59,411 nt of DNA from Streptacidiphilus neutrinimicus (GCF_000787815.1 NZ_BBPO01000015.1:11763-71173), one strand, 5' to 3'; numbered from the stretch's first letter, positions 36,435 through 45,373 are shown. Notes: generated by a model from the sequence alone, not told the origin. Numbers and translations are program-made.

Positions 36435-37574
36435 TCAGTGGGTCAGCTGCTCGCTGATCCACTCCAGCATCGGCCCCTGCTCCACCGCCCAGGTGCCGAA
36501 GTTGTGGCCGCCCGAGGCGAGCAGCATCGGCGTCGCCCGCATCGGGGCGCGGACCTGCGCGAGGAACCGCTTCGTCGCCGGGTAGTCGCGGTCCCTGACT
36601 GAGGTGCCCAGCAGCACGCTGATCGGCGGGGGCGGCAGGTGGGTGAGCCGCCAGCCGAAGTCCGCCTCCTGGAGCAGGCGGTCGCGGTCCGGGCCGGGAG
36701 GGCCGAACAGGGTGCCGGTCTGCCGGTTCTCGTAGAGGCCGTAGTCGCCGCCCAGGTCCGCGACGACGCCGAAGACGGACGGGTGACGCAGGCCGAAGTC
36801 CAGCGCGCAGGTGCCGCCCTCCGAGTAGCCCTCCACCGCCCACCCGTCGGCGCCGGGCAACAGCCGGTACGCGGAGCGCAGCGCCGCGGGGACCTCCTCG
36901 GTGAAGTACGTCTCCACGCGCGGGCCGCCGACGGAGTCCACGCAGTTGGTGTCCCTGGGCAGGGCCACGTTCTGCGAGATCAGCACGAGCACCGTCGGCT
37001 GCATCCGGCCCGCGGCGATCAGGCCGGAGGCCTGCCGCGGCGGGTTCAGCCGGTCCAGCGTGGTCTGGATCGTGCCGGGGAAGCCGGTCATCATCAGCAC
37101 GACCGGGAACCGGGTGCGCGCGTAGGCCGGCTGGAAGTACTGCGGCGGCAGGTACACGTACGCCTGCTGTCCCAGGCCCGTGCGCGGGCCGAGCAGGCGC
37201 ACGCTGGAGACCTGGCCGACGGCGGCGGGCCGACCGGAGAGGAAGGCGGGCGCGGGACCGTCCGGGCGGACCAGACGGGAGCCGTGCCCGGTGGGGAGCG
37301 CGTCGCCGCTCGTGCCGGTGGAGGCCCCGAAGGTGACCTGCTGGTCCGCGCCGAGCAGGTCGCCCCAGGTGGGGTAGAAGTCGCCGTAGCCGTTGATCAG
37401 CAGGGCCGCGACCAGGACCAGGCCGAGCTGCGCGCTCAGCAGCGCGCCCAGCCGGGCCAGCACGAAGAGCCCGCCCGAGCGGGCCAGCCGCGGCCACAGC
37501 CACACCGTCGTCACCGTGACCAGCACGGTGACCCCGAGAACCGTCCAGAGCAGCGCGCCGCTGGTCAGTTCCAT
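36435..37574 (-). CDS. Membrane-anchored alpha/beta-hydrolase (esterase, antigen 85-like family)
   Basis: A 379-aa protein. Two N-terminal membrane segments (~8-27 and ~36-60) are followed by an extracytoplasmic alpha/beta-hydrolase domain. The nucleophile elbow is GYSEGG, the acid lies near GTSVRDRDYP, and the catalytic His is in GGHNFGTW. The fold resembles esterase D/mycolyltransferase-like proteins, but streptomycetes do not make mycolic acids, so the substrate is unknown. It is a tandem paralogue of the next gene (same topology, ~35-40% similar by eye). Convergent with folE. Confidence 0.86.
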   Translation of the reverse strand: MELTSGALLWTVLGVTVLVTVTTVWLWPRLARSGGLFVLARLGALLSAQLGLVLVAALLINGYGDFYPTWGDLLGADQQVTFGASTGTSGDALPTGHGSRLVRPDGPAPAFLSGRPAAVGQVSSVRLLGPRTGLGQQAYVYLPPQYFQPAYARTRFPVVLMMTGFPGTIQTTLDRLNPPRQASGLIAAGRMQPTVLVLISQNVALPRDTNCVDSVGGPRVETYFTEEVPAALRSAYRLLPGADGWAVEGYSEGGTCALDFGLRHPSVFGVVADLGGDYGLYENRQTGTLFGPPGPDRDRLLQEADFGWRLTHLPPPPISVLLGTSVRDRDYPATKRFLAQVRAPMRATPMLLASGGHNFGTWAVEQGPMLEWISEQLTH

Positions 37575-37644
37575 CCGCCTGTTCCCCGTTCCGCCGGTCG
37601 ACCTTCCCGGTGCTCAACGACGGAGAGCGGTGAAGAGGAGCGGG

Positions 37645-38802
37645 TCAGGCGCCTTGGGAGCTGGGAACGGAGAGCTTGTTGGCGACCCACGGGAGCGCCA
37701 GCGGCGTCTCCTGGTTCCAGGTGTTGAAGTTGTGGCCGCCGCTGGTGAGGTACAGCGAGGAGATCTGGAACGGCGGCTTGGCCGTGACGGCCTTGATGAA
37801 GGCCTCGGTGGCCTTGTAGTCGCTCTCGGTCTTGCTGCTGGTCACCAGCAGGGAGACGGGCACGGCCGGCAGGTGCTGCACCCGCCACATCAGGTTCGCC
37901 TGGTTGCGCAGCGCCTGGCTGCCGCCGAACAGGTCGCCGGTGGTGGAGTCCTCGGCCGCCTTGTAGTAGCCGGAGAGCGAGGCCGCCGCAGTGAAGGAGT
38001 TGGGCTCGCGCATGGCCAGCGAGAGGGCGCAGTAGCCGCCGGTCGAGTCACCGATCACGCCCCACGCCTTACCGTCGGTGGAGACGTTGTAGGTGGTGGC
38101 GAGGGCGCGCGGCAGGTCCTGCGAGAAGAACGTCTGGGCCTGCGGGCCGCCGGGTATGTCCTGGCACTCGTTGTCGCGCGGCATCGCGACCGAGGGGCGC
38201 AGCAGCACCATGACCGTGGGCGGCATCTTCTTCTGGTAGATGGCCTGCGCGGCGATGGTCGGGTACTTCATCCGGGAGATCAGGTTCTCCGCGGTGCCCG
38301 GGTAGCCGGTGAAGACGACCACGACGGGGAACTTCTTGTTCTTGTACGCGGGGTCCTTGTAGGCGGCCGGGAGGTAGACGTAGCCGTCCTCGTTCAGGCC
38401 CGTCGAGCCGCCGTGGACGGTGACCTGCTCCACCGTGCCGCCCTTGGCGCCCGCCGCCGCGCCGCCCAGCTGGAGCGCCACCGGCTTGCTGTCCTGCACG
38501 GTGACGCCGCCCAGGCCCTTGCCGTCGGAGGCGGGCTTGCTGTGGTCGACGATGGCCGGGGTGGCGCCCTGGTCGGTGCCGAAGAGGTCGCTGAAGGAGC
38601 TGTAGAAGCCGCCCCAGTTGTTGGCCACCAGCGCCAGCGCCATCAGGCTGAGCAGCTGGCTCAGCAGGAGCGTGCCGACCCGCCCGAGAACGGCCTTCCA
38701 GTTCCGACCGCTCAGGCGGGGCCAGAGGTAGACCGTCCCCGCGAAGCTGGCGAGTGCCAGCAGCGCGATGAGCAGCTCGAGCTTCTTGCTGGTGAGTCCC
38801 AT
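37645..38802 (-). CDS. Membrane-anchored alpha/beta-hydrolase, paralogue of the neighbour
   Basis: A 385-aa protein with two N-terminal membrane segments (~9-27, ~40-60) and an outer alpha/beta-hydrolase domain. The nucleophile motif is GDSTGG, with catalytic His in GGHNFNTW near the C-terminus. Conserved shared motifs with the downstream paralogue include YVYLP, FPVV(V/L)...TG(Y/F)PGT and LPRD/MPRDN(E)C. GCACGGGGA precedes the ATG. It is transcribed ahead of 36435-37574 with a 70-bp gap, so they probably form one operon. Confidence 0.86.
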   Translation of the reverse strand: MGLTSKKLELLIALLALASFAGTVYLWPRLSGRNWKAVLGRVGTLLLSQLLSLMALALVANNWGGFYSSFSDLFGTDQGATPAIVDHSKPASDGKGLGGVTVQDSKPVALQLGGAAAGAKGGTVEQVTVHGGSTGLNEDGYVYLPAAYKDPAYKNKKFPVVVVFTGYPGTAENLISRMKYPTIAAQAIYQKKMPPTVMVLLRPSVAMPRDNECQDIPGGPQAQTFFSQDLPRALATTYNVSTDGKAWGVIGDSTGGYCALSLAMREPNSFTAAASLSGYYKAAEDSTTGDLFGGSQALRNQANLMWRVQHLPAVPVSLLVTSSKTESDYKATEAFIKAVTAKPPFQISSLYLTSGGHNFNTWNQETPLALPWVANKLSVPSSQGA

Positions 38803-38978
38803 TCCCCGTGCCTACGCCTTCGTCCTGCGACCCGCGCCCGGGGTGCCGGGGCGGGCGGGCGCGAGGGTGGTGGCCCGGCCCGACGTACCAGCATGCCTGA
38901 GCGTTCGCTGGGAAGCTGCATCGAAGGTCGTATGTGTGACCCATTCATTACATGTCATCACCTCGCACACCCTCGCGT

Positions 38979-39009
38979 GGGACGAAGTCCTTACCTGTGC
39001 GTCTACGCT
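38979..39009 (+). promoter_or_regulatory. Candidate ECF (sigma-E type) promoter of the MprF-like gene
   Basis: GGGAC (38979-38983), 16 bp, then CGTCT (39000-39004) resembles the Streptomyces sigma-E consensus GGAAC-N16-CGTCT. TACGCT (39004-39009) overlaps it and could serve as a HrdB -10, 8 nt before the ATG. No Shine-Dalgarno is present, so the transcript would be leaderless. Control by cell-envelope stress would suit this enzyme. Confidence 0.5.
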
Positions 39010-39017
39010 GTCCTCCC

Positions 39018-40826
39018 ATGAGCGAACCCGTGGCCACCGAGCGACCGACCCGCAAGGGCCTGCCGATTCCCAAGGTCTCCCGCCCATGGGTGCCCCGAGC
39101 TGTGGGATTCGCCACAGCCCTGATCGGTCTCTTCGACATCGTCGCCGGTGTCGCCCCGCACATCCGCGAGAGCCGGATGCACAAGCTGGCGACGCTGCTG
39201 CCGGGCACGGTGACCACCGTCGCGACCGCGCTCTCGCTGGTCATCGGCATCGTGCTGATCATGCTCGCGCACGCGCTGCGCCGCCGTAAGCTGCGCGCCT
39301 TCCGGGCGGTCGCGGTGCTGCTGCCGGTCGGCTTCGTGATGGAGCTGCTGCGCTGGCATCACACCGGCACCGCGGTGATCACGCTGGTGGTCTGGATCGT
39401 CCTGCTGCTCAACCACCGCGAGTTCTACGCGCTTTCCGACCCGCGCACGCGCTGGCGGGCGGCGGTCAACTTCGTGGTGATGCTGGTGCTGAGCTTCGGC
39501 CTCGGCATGATCATCGTGAGTGCGCACGCCAAGACCACCGTCGGCGACCCGTCGCTGCGCCAGCGGTTCTGGGAGGTCTTCTGGGGCCTGATCGGCGTCG
39601 GCGGCCCGATCCACTACACCGGGAGCCGCACCGGCGACCTGGTCTACTACTCGCTGGCCGGCCTCGGCTTCTTCACCGCCGTCAGCACCATCTGGCTGGC
39701 GCTGCGCCCGTCCAAGCCGTTCGCGGTGCTGGACGCCTCCGAGGAGCAGCAGGTCCGCGAGCTGCTGACCAAGCACGGCGCCCGCGACTCGCTCGGCTAC
39801 TTCGCGCTGCGCCGCGACAAGAGCGTGCTCTTCTCGCCGACCGGCAAGGCCGCCATCGCCTACCGCGTCGTCTCCGGCGTCATGCTCGCCTCCGGCGACC
39901 CGATCGGCGACGTCGAGGCGTGGCCCGGCGCGATCAAGGTCTTCATGGAGGAGGCCCACAAGCACGCCTGGGTCCCCGCGGTCATGGGCTGCAGCGAGCA
40001 GGGCGGCGAGGTCTGGACCCGCGAGGCGGGCCTGGACGCGCTGGAGATCGGCGACGAGGCGATCGTCGAGGTCGAGGAGTTCACCCTCGAGGGCCGCGCG
40101 ATGCGCAACGTCCGCCAGATGGTCAAGCGCATCGAGCGCGCCGGCTACGAGTGCCGCGTCCGCCGCGTCGAGGCCCTGGACGCCGCCGAGCGCGACGCGA
40201 TCCGTCACGCCGCGGACGCCTGGCGCGGCACCGAGACCGAGCGCGGCTTCTCGATGGCGCTCGGCCGCTTCGGCGACGTCCGTGACGAGGGCTGCGTCGT
40301 GGTCACTGCGCACAAGGCCATCGAGGGCGCGCCGGAAGGGACTTCCGACATCCGCGCGGTGCTGCACTTCGTGCCGTGGGGCAAGGACGGCATCTCGCTC
40401 GACCTGATGCGCCGCGACCGCGACGCCGACCCGGGCCTGAACGAGCTGCTGATCGTCAAGGCCCTGCAGGCCTGCCCCGAGCTGGGCGTGAACCGCGTCT
40501 CGCTGAACTTCGCGATGTTCCGCAGCGCGCTGGCGCGTGGCGAGCGGATCGGCGCGGGCCCGGTGCTGCGCGCCTGGCGCGGGCTGCTGGTCTTCCTGTC
40601 CCGGTGGTTCCAGATCGAGTCGCTGTACAAGTTCAACGCGAAGTTCCGCCCGATCTGGGAGCCGCGCTTCCTGGTCTATCCGGGCCCCGGCGACCTGCCG
40701 CGTATCGGCATCGCGTCGCTCCAGGCGGAGGCGTTCATCGTGATGGAGCTGCCGAAGTTCCTGCGCCGTTTCCAGAAGGACCGCCCGGAGCCGAACGCCG
40801 CGATCACGGTCCCCGTACCGCGCTGA
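39018..40826 (+). CDS. MprF/LysX-like phosphatidylglycerol aminoacyltransferase (DUF2156)
   Basis: A 602-aa membrane enzyme. About six N-terminal membrane segments (~30-240) precede a cytosolic DUF2156/GNAT-like domain (~260-590) with AYRVVSGVMLASGDPIG and the FVPWGKDGISLDLMRRD region. This matches the transferase half of MprF/LysX, which adds an amino acid (Lys or Ala) from aminoacyl-tRNA to phosphatidylglycerol and lowers membrane negative charge. The lysyl-tRNA-synthetase part of LysX is absent. A homologue in S. coelicolor (SCO3397) is a reported sigma-E target. The donor amino acid is not deducible. Confidence 0.88.
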   Translation: MSEPVATERPTRKGLPIPKVSRPWVPRAVGFATALIGLFDIVAGVAPHIRESRMHKLATLLPGTVTTVATALSLVIGIVLIMLAHALRRRKLRAFRAVAVLLPVGFVMELLRWHHTGTAVITLVVWIVLLLNHREFYALSDPRTRWRAAVNFVVMLVLSFGLGMIIVSAHAKTTVGDPSLRQRFWEVFWGLIGVGGPIHYTGSRTGDLVYYSLAGLGFFTAVSTIWLALRPSKPFAVLDASEEQQVRELLTKHGARDSLGYFALRRDKSVLFSPTGKAAIAYRVVSGVMLASGDPIGDVEAWPGAIKVFMEEAHKHAWVPAVMGCSEQGGEVWTREAGLDALEIGDEAIVEVEEFTLEGRAMRNVRQMVKRIERAGYECRVRRVEALDAAERDAIRHAADAWRGTETERGFSMALGRFGDVRDEGCVVVTAHKAIEGAPEGTSDIRAVLHFVPWGKDGISLDLMRRDRDADPGLNELLIVKALQACPELGVNRVSLNFAMFRSALARGERIGAGPVLRAWRGLLVFLSRWFQIESLYKFNAKFRPIWEPRFLVYPGPGDLPRIGIASLQAEAFIVMELPKFLRRFQKDRPEPNAAITVPVPR

Positions 40827-40872
40827 GGCCGGCTCCGCCGGGAGGCGCGCGGGTCCGGCCGCGCCCCGGCGG

Positions 40873-40878
40873 GATAAT
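40873..40878 (+). promoter_or_regulatory. -10 element for a leaderless folP transcript
   Basis: GATAAT sits 6 nt before the ATG at 40885 and no Shine-Dalgarno intervenes. Transcription would begin at or next to the start codon. No clear -35 is visible. Confidence 0.5.
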
Positions 40879-40884
40879 CGAGCC

Positions 40885-41751
40885 ATGGAGACTCCGCACC
40901 GACACCTTCCCGGACTGGCCGATTGGGGCCGCTGCGGGGTCATGGGCATCGTCAACGTCACACCCGACTCCTTCTCCGACGGCGGCCTGTGGCTCGATCC
41001 GGACAAGGCGGTCGCGCACGGCGTCGAGCTGACGCGGCAGGGCGCCGACCTGGTCGACGTCGGCGGCGAGTCCACCCGGCCCGGGGCCAAGCGGGTCACC
41101 GAGGAGGAGGAGCTGCGCCGGGTCGTCCCCGTCGTGACGGGGCTCGCTGCCGCCGGGGTGACCGTCAGCGTCGACACCATGCGGGCCGCCGTCGCCGAGG
41201 CGGCCGTCGCCGCCGGGGCCGGGGTGATCAACGACGTGAGCGGCGGCCGGGCCGACGCGAACATGGTCAAGGTCGCGGCCGAGACCGGCGTCCCCTTCGT
41301 GGTGATGCACTGGCGGGGCCAGTCGACGGAGATGGACGCGCTGGCCCGCTACGAGGACGTGGTCCGCGAGGTCGTGGCCGAGGTCGAGGCGCAGACCGAG
41401 GCCGTGCTGGCCGCCGGCGTCCGGCCGGAGCAGCTCATCGTCGACCCGGGGCTGGGCTTCGCCAAGACGCGCGAGGACGACTGGGCGCTGCTGGCCCGCC
41501 TCGACGCCTGGAGCCGGCTCGGGTGCCCGCTGCTCGTCGCCGCCTCGCGCAAGCGCTTCCTCGGCACGCTGCTGGCCGACGCCGTCACCGGCGAACCGCG
41601 TCCGGCCAGGGAGCGCGACGCCGCGACCGCCGCCGTCTCCGCGCTGGCGGCCGCGGCCGGGGCCTGGGCGGTGCGCGTGCACGAGGTCGCGGCCAGCGCG
41701 GACGCGGTCCGCGTCGAGGCGGCGCTGCGGGCCGCGAGGGAGCAGCGGTGA
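40885..41751 (+). CDS. folP: Dihydropteroate synthase
   Basis: A 288-aa TIM-barrel enzyme joining p-aminobenzoate to dihydropterin pyrophosphate, the sulfonamide target. The motifs GIVNVTPDSFSDGG, GGESTRPGA, NDVSGG, VMHWRG, DPGLGFAKT and SRKRFLG are all present. Its stop codon overlaps the GTG of the next gene (GTGA). It starts a folate operon with folB and folK. Confidence 0.97.
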   Translation: METPHRHLPGLADWGRCGVMGIVNVTPDSFSDGGLWLDPDKAVAHGVELTRQGADLVDVGGESTRPGAKRVTEEEELRRVVPVVTGLAAAGVTVSVDTMRAAVAEAAVAAGAGVINDVSGGRADANMVKVAAETGVPFVVMHWRGQSTEMDALARYEDVVREVVAEVEAQTEAVLAAGVRPEQLIVDPGLGFAKTREDDWALLARLDAWSRLGCPLLVAASRKRFLGTLLADAVTGEPRPARERDAATAAVSALAAAAGAWAVRVHEVAASADAVRVEAALRAAREQR

Positions 41752-42218
41752 CGGGCGTCCCGCGCGGGAGCGAGGCCGAGGCCACCGCGGTCCGGGAGGC
41801 CAACGACGCCCTCTACGCCGCCCTGGAGGCCGGGGACCTGGACGCGCTGACGGACGTCTGGGTCTCGGGCGCCGACGCGGACGACGTCCACGGCGCGGTC
41901 TGCGTGCACCCCGGTTGGCCGGTGCTGCGCGGCCGGGCCTCGGTGCTTCGCTCCTACGCGCTGATCATGGCGCACACGGACTACATCCAGTTCTTCCTCA
42001 CCGACGTCGAGGTCGAGGTGCTCGGCGACGTGGCGCTCGTCACCTGCACCGAGAACATCCTCTCCGGCGGCGAGGCGGAGGAGGAGGGCCAGCTCGGTCC
42101 CCTGGTCGGGGGAAAGGTCGTCGCCACGAACCTGTTCCGACGGACGGGTGACGGCTGGCGGCTCTGGTCCCACCACGGTTCGCCGGTGCTGACCGGCGGC
42201 GACGACGAGGAAGAGTGA
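41748..42218 (+). CDS. NTF2/SnoaL-like fold protein in the folate operon
   Basis: A 156-aa alpha+beta-barrel protein (TAVREANDALYAALEAGDLDALTDVW ... RTGDGWRLWSHHGSPV), typical of nuclear-transport-factor-2-like proteins. It is coupled to folP through GTGA. This gene is conserved between folP and folB in streptomycetes. No catalytic assignment can be made; a role in folate metabolism would be inferred from position only. Confidence 0.87.
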   Translation: MTGVPRGSEAEATAVREANDALYAALEAGDLDALTDVWVSGADADDVHGAVCVHPGWPVLRGRASVLRSYALIMAHTDYIQFFLTDVEVEVLGDVALVTCTENILSGGEAEEEGQLGPLVGGKVVATNLFRRTGDGWRLWSHHGSPVLTGGDDEEE

Positions 42219-42407
42219 TCTTTTCGGGTACATCCGGTGAAGGTCCGAGCGCCTGGGAATCAAAAGGGTGCCCTGCGGGATTGTCGGTATTGCAAGGTAG
42301 CTTGGTGCTCGTGGGCAACGATGCCTGCGCCGCTCCCGCGTGCGTCCTCCCCGGTGCGCCGTACCGGTACGCAGATGGAGAGCCGGACCTCAGGGAGTGT
42401 TCGCAAC

Positions 42408-42770
42408 ATGCTCGACCGAATCGCGATCAAGGGCCTGCGCGCCCGCGGTCACCACGGCGTCTTCCCACGCGAGCGTGAGCTGGGGCAGACGTTCGTGGTC
42501 GACGTGGTGCTCGGCCTGGACACGCGCCCTGCCGCCTCCGGGGACGACCTGGAGGCGACGGCCCACTACGGCGTCATCGCCGAGGAGGTCGTGGGCATCG
42601 TCACCGGCGATCCGGTCGATCTCATCGAGACGCTCGCACAGCGCATCGCCGACCAGTGCCTCACCCACGCCGCCGTGCGGGAGGTGGAGGTCACCGTGCA
42701 CAAGCCGGACGCGCCGATCACCGTCCCGTTCGACGACGTCACCATCACTATCGTTCGGAGTCGCGGATGA
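42408..42770 (+). CDS. folB: Dihydroneopterin aldolase
   Basis: A 120-aa enzyme cleaving dihydroneopterin to hydroxymethyl-dihydropterin. The RARGHHGVFPRERELGQTF strand and DLIETLAQRIADQCL helix are characteristic, with catalytic Lys in VHKPDAPI. The ATG at 42408 follows GGGAG at a slightly long spacing; the 190-bp gap from the previous gene may include a promoter, but none is clear. The stop overlaps folK (ATGA). Confidence 0.95.
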   Translation: MLDRIAIKGLRARGHHGVFPRERELGQTFVVDVVLGLDTRPAASGDDLEATAHYGVIAEEVVGIVTGDPVDLIETLAQRIADQCLTHAAVREVEVTVHKPDAPITVPFDDVTITIVRSRG

Positions 42771-43363
42771 GCCCCATGTCTCCCGATCCCATCGCCACGC
42801 CGGTCCCGTCCGAGATCAAGGACACCGTCGACTCGGCCGACACCACCCTGCACAACCCTCGCCGTGCGGTGATCGCCCTCGGCAGCAACCTCGGCAACCG
42901 CCTGGAGACTCTCCAGGGCGCCGTCGACGCGCTCGAGGACACCCCCGGCGTCCGGGTCAAGGCCGTCTCCGCCGTCTTCGAGACGGACGGCGTCGGCGGC
43001 CCCGAGGACCAGCCCGCCTACCTCAACGCGGTGCTGGTGCTGAAGACCACGCTCCCGCCGCAGTCGCTGCTGGAACGCGCCAACGCCATCGAGGACGCCT
43101 TCGGCCGCGTCCGCGAGGTTCGCTGGGGCCCGCGCACGCTCGACGTCGACATCGTCGCCTACGAGGGCGTCGAGCAGGACGTCCCCGACCTCGTGCTGCC
43201 GCACCCGCGCGCCCACGAGCGCGGCTTCGTGCTCGCGCCCTGGCACGACGCGGACCCGGACGCCGAGCTCCCCGGCCACGGCAAGGTCGGCGAGCTGCTC
43301 GCCGCCGTCGGTGAGGAGGGCGTCCGCCGCCGCGAGGACCTCACCCTCCTCCTGCCGCGCTGA
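42767..43363 (+). CDS. folK: 2-amino-4-hydroxy-6-hydroxymethyldihydropteridine pyrophosphokinase
   Basis: A 198-aa pyrophosphokinase that activates hydroxymethyldihydropterin for FolP. The motifs ALGSNLGNR and RWGPRTLDVDI are intact, followed by LPHPRAHERGFVLAPW. An N-terminal extension of ~30 residues precedes the fold. The ATGA overlap couples it to folB. Confidence 0.96.
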   Translation: MSPMSPDPIATPVPSEIKDTVDSADTTLHNPRRAVIALGSNLGNRLETLQGAVDALEDTPGVRVKAVSAVFETDGVGGPEDQPAYLNAVLVLKTTLPPQSLLERANAIEDAFGRVREVRWGPRTLDVDIVAYEGVEQDVPDLVLPHPRAHERGFVLAPWHDADPDAELPGHGKVGELLAAVGEEGVRRREDLTLLLPR

Positions 43364-43464
43364 CCCCGGCTGCTTCCCGCCGTCCCCGGGCGGGTGACGC
43401 GCTGACACCCGGTCACCGCCGCCGTCCGGGTACGGTGGAGCAGATCCTGCTTGGAGGGACTGCT

Positions 43465-43956
43465 GTGAAGCCGCTTCGACCGCTCGTGCTGGTCGTGACC
43501 ACGCTCGTCGCCGGTGTGCTGTCCTGGGCGGGCGCCCGGCTGTGGAACGCGGTCGGTTCGCTGCCCGGAGTGCCGGCCGCCGCGCCGATCGTGCTCGCGG
43601 TGATCGCGGTGGTGCTGGCCGCCGCGGCGATCACGCTGCGCGGGCGGCTGCGCGCCCAGCGCGAACGCGAGGCCGGGGCCAAGGGCGTCGACCCGCTCTT
43701 CGCCGCGCGGGCGCTGGTGCTGGGCCAGGCCAGCGCGCTCGTCGCGGCGCTGGTGACGGGTGTCTACGGCGGCATGGGCGTCTTCCTGATCACCCTCTCC
43801 GGCTCCACCCCGGCCCGTCAGGGCCAGGCGCTGACGGCGCTGTTCGCCGTCATCGCCGGCATCGCGGTGATGGCGGCCGGGCTGTGGCTGCAGCACATCT
43901 GCCGACTGCCGGACGACGACGACCAGAACCGCGAGCACGCGGCGCAGCGACACTGA
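43465..43956 (+). CDS. DUF3180 membrane protein
   Basis: A 163-aa protein with four membrane segments (PLVLVVTTLVAGVLSWAGA, IVLAVIAVVLAAAAITL, ASALVAALVTGVYGGMGVFL, ALFAVIAGIAVMAAGLWLQ), starting VKPLRPLVL from the GTG at 43465 after TTGGAGGG. DUF3180 genes follow folK across actinobacteria. Function unknown. Confidence 0.87.
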   Translation: MKPLRPLVLVVTTLVAGVLSWAGARLWNAVGSLPGVPAAAPIVLAVIAVVLAAAAITLRGRLRAQREREAGAKGVDPLFAARALVLGQASALVAALVTGVYGGMGVFLITLSGSTPARQGQALTALFAVIAGIAVMAAGLWLQHICRLPDDDDQNREHAAQRH

Positions 43957-44046
43957 GGCTCTCGCGCCCAACGTCGGTTTTCGGACGCCGGATTGAACGT
44001 GTCCGGCAATTTCTGGGGCCTGTCAAGAGTGTCTTTGGCCCCCCGC

Positions 44047-44076
44047 CTGACATAAGTCGGACGATCACGCTAGATT
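44047..44076 (+). promoter_or_regulatory. HrdB-type promoter for the coiled-coil protein gene
   Basis: CTGACA (44047-44052), an 18-bp spacer and TAGATT (44071-44076) form a good sigma-HrdB promoter. The ATG at 44084 begins 7 nt after the -10, so the mRNA should be leaderless. Confidence 0.6.
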
Positions 44077-44083
44077 TCTGGCC

Positions 44084-45352
44084 ATGTCTCGTGGTCGCCA
44101 CCGTCAAGCCTCGCGCCTCGGCCGGGCGCTCCCGTCGATCGCCTGCATGGTCCTGGCGTCGGCCGCCTTCGCGGCCGCCCTGCTGACCAGCAGTCTCGGC
44201 ATCCTGCGTGTCCTGGTGGCCGCCGTCTGCGTCGGCGCGTGCGCCGCCGCGGTACTGCTGCGGCAGCGGGAGAGCGCCGCCCAGGCCGATCTCGACACCG
44301 AGAGGTCGGCACGGGGCCGGGACGAAGCCCGGTTCGAGGAGCGTGTCGCCGAGCTCGAGTACCAGGCCGAGGTCGCCGAGGAGCAGGTCAAGCGCCTGGA
44401 GCGGCGTGTGCTCGCCCAGCGCAGCCAGCTCGCCCACGCAGAGGCGGCCCACGGGCAGCTGCTCCGCGACCGTGCCCGCATGGCCGCCGAGCAGGCCGTG
44501 CGCGACGCCGAGACGGCCCAGGCCCTGGAGGTCGCGAAGCGCGGCGCCCGGCCGACCCCGGCCGCCTTCCTCAAGGCCGCGAACGCGCTGCGCTGGCTGG
44601 AGCGCCAGGCCGAGCAGTCCGAGTCCAGCCGTACCCTGGCCCTGCGTCAGCCCGCGCTCCCGGCCGCGGTCCCGCCCGCGCCGAGCGCCGAGGTGAAGAG
44701 CGCGGCGAAGGACGTGGCGAAGGAGGAGCGCCCCGCCGAGCAGCTGGAGCCGGCCGTCTCACCGAAGCCGAGCACCGGTCAGAACGCCGCGGAGTCCGGG
44801 TCGTTCTTCACCAGGAGCAAGCCCGCCGCGGCCGTCGTGGAGAAGTCCCAGGGATCAGCGGCGGCGCCCGCCCAGCGCGAGCGCGGGCTGGTCGCCCCCT
44901 ACATGCAGCCCTCGGCCCAGCCGCAGAACGCGGAGGCGGCGGCCTCGGCCCCGGCCTGGGCCCGTGCCGCGCTCCCGCCGCTGCGGCCGGCCGCAGCGGT
45001 CCCCCCGCAGTCGGCGCTGCCGCGCCAGGGCGGCACCCCGCAGGGCGCGTTCAACTTCTTCTCCCGCCAGGAGGCGGCGATCGGCAGCAAGCTCGGCACC
45101 CCGGCCGAGCAGACCGCAGCCGACCAGACCGCAGCCGACCAGACCCCAGCCGACCAGGCTGCAGCCGTCCACGACACGGCCGACGTCATCGGCGACGAGG
45201 CCGCTGCCGCGCAGGCCCGCTACGTCGCCGCGCCGGAGGCCCCCTCGGTCCTCCCGACGCACGCCCACGAGCGCACCGAGCACGCGATCGTCGACCTCAC
45301 GGCCGAGGACGAGACCGAGCCCATCGACGTCCGCGCCATCCGCGCGGTGTGA
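44084..45352 (+). CDS. Coiled-coil membrane protein of unknown function
   Basis: A 422-aa protein. Two hydrophobic segments near the N-terminus (SIACMVLASAAFAAALLTSS, ILRVLVAAVCVGACAAAVLL) are followed by a coiled coil (RGRDEARFEERVAELEYQAEVAEE, ~75-175). The rest is low-complexity, Ala/Pro/Gln-rich and disordered, including a 15-bp tandem repeat encoding (DQTAA)-like units. Such proteins occur in streptomycetes near this folate block. No enzymatic motif. Convergent with nuoD. Confidence 0.8.
   Translation: MSRGRHRQASRLGRALPSIACMVLASAAFAAALLTSSLGILRVLVAAVCVGACAAAVLLRQRESAAQADLDTERSARGRDEARFEERVAELEYQAEVAEEQVKRLERRVLAQRSQLAHAEAAHGQLLRDRARMAAEQAVRDAETAQALEVAKRGARPTPAAFLKAANALRWLERQAEQSESSRTLALRQPALPAAVPPAPSAEVKSAAKDVAKEERPAEQLEPAVSPKPSTGQNAAESGSFFTRSKPAAAVVEKSQGSAAAPAQRERGLVAPYMQPSAQPQNAEAAASAPAWARAALPPLRPAAAVPPQSALPRQGGTPQGAFNFFSRQEAAIGSKLGTPAEQTAADQTAADQTPADQAAAVHDTADVIGDEAAAAQARYVAAPEAPSVLPTHAHERTEHAIVDLTAEDETEPIDVRAIRAV
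45110..45169 (+). repeat. 15-bp tandem repeat in coding sequence
   Basis: Four tandem copies of CAGACCGCAGCCGAC: two exact (45110-45124, 45125-45139), one with a single change (45140-45154) and one diverged (45155-45169). They encode QTAAD/QTPAD units. The number of copies may vary between strains. Confidence 0.85.
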
Positions 45353-45359
45353 CGCGCGC

Positions 45360-45373
45360 GCCCCGGACGGGGC
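45360..45373. terminator. Short shared hairpin between converging genes
   Basis: GCCCC-GGAC-GGGGC lies in the 24 nt between the coiled-coil gene stop and the nuoD stop. It is weak but is the only structure available to end both transcripts. Confidence 0.4.
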
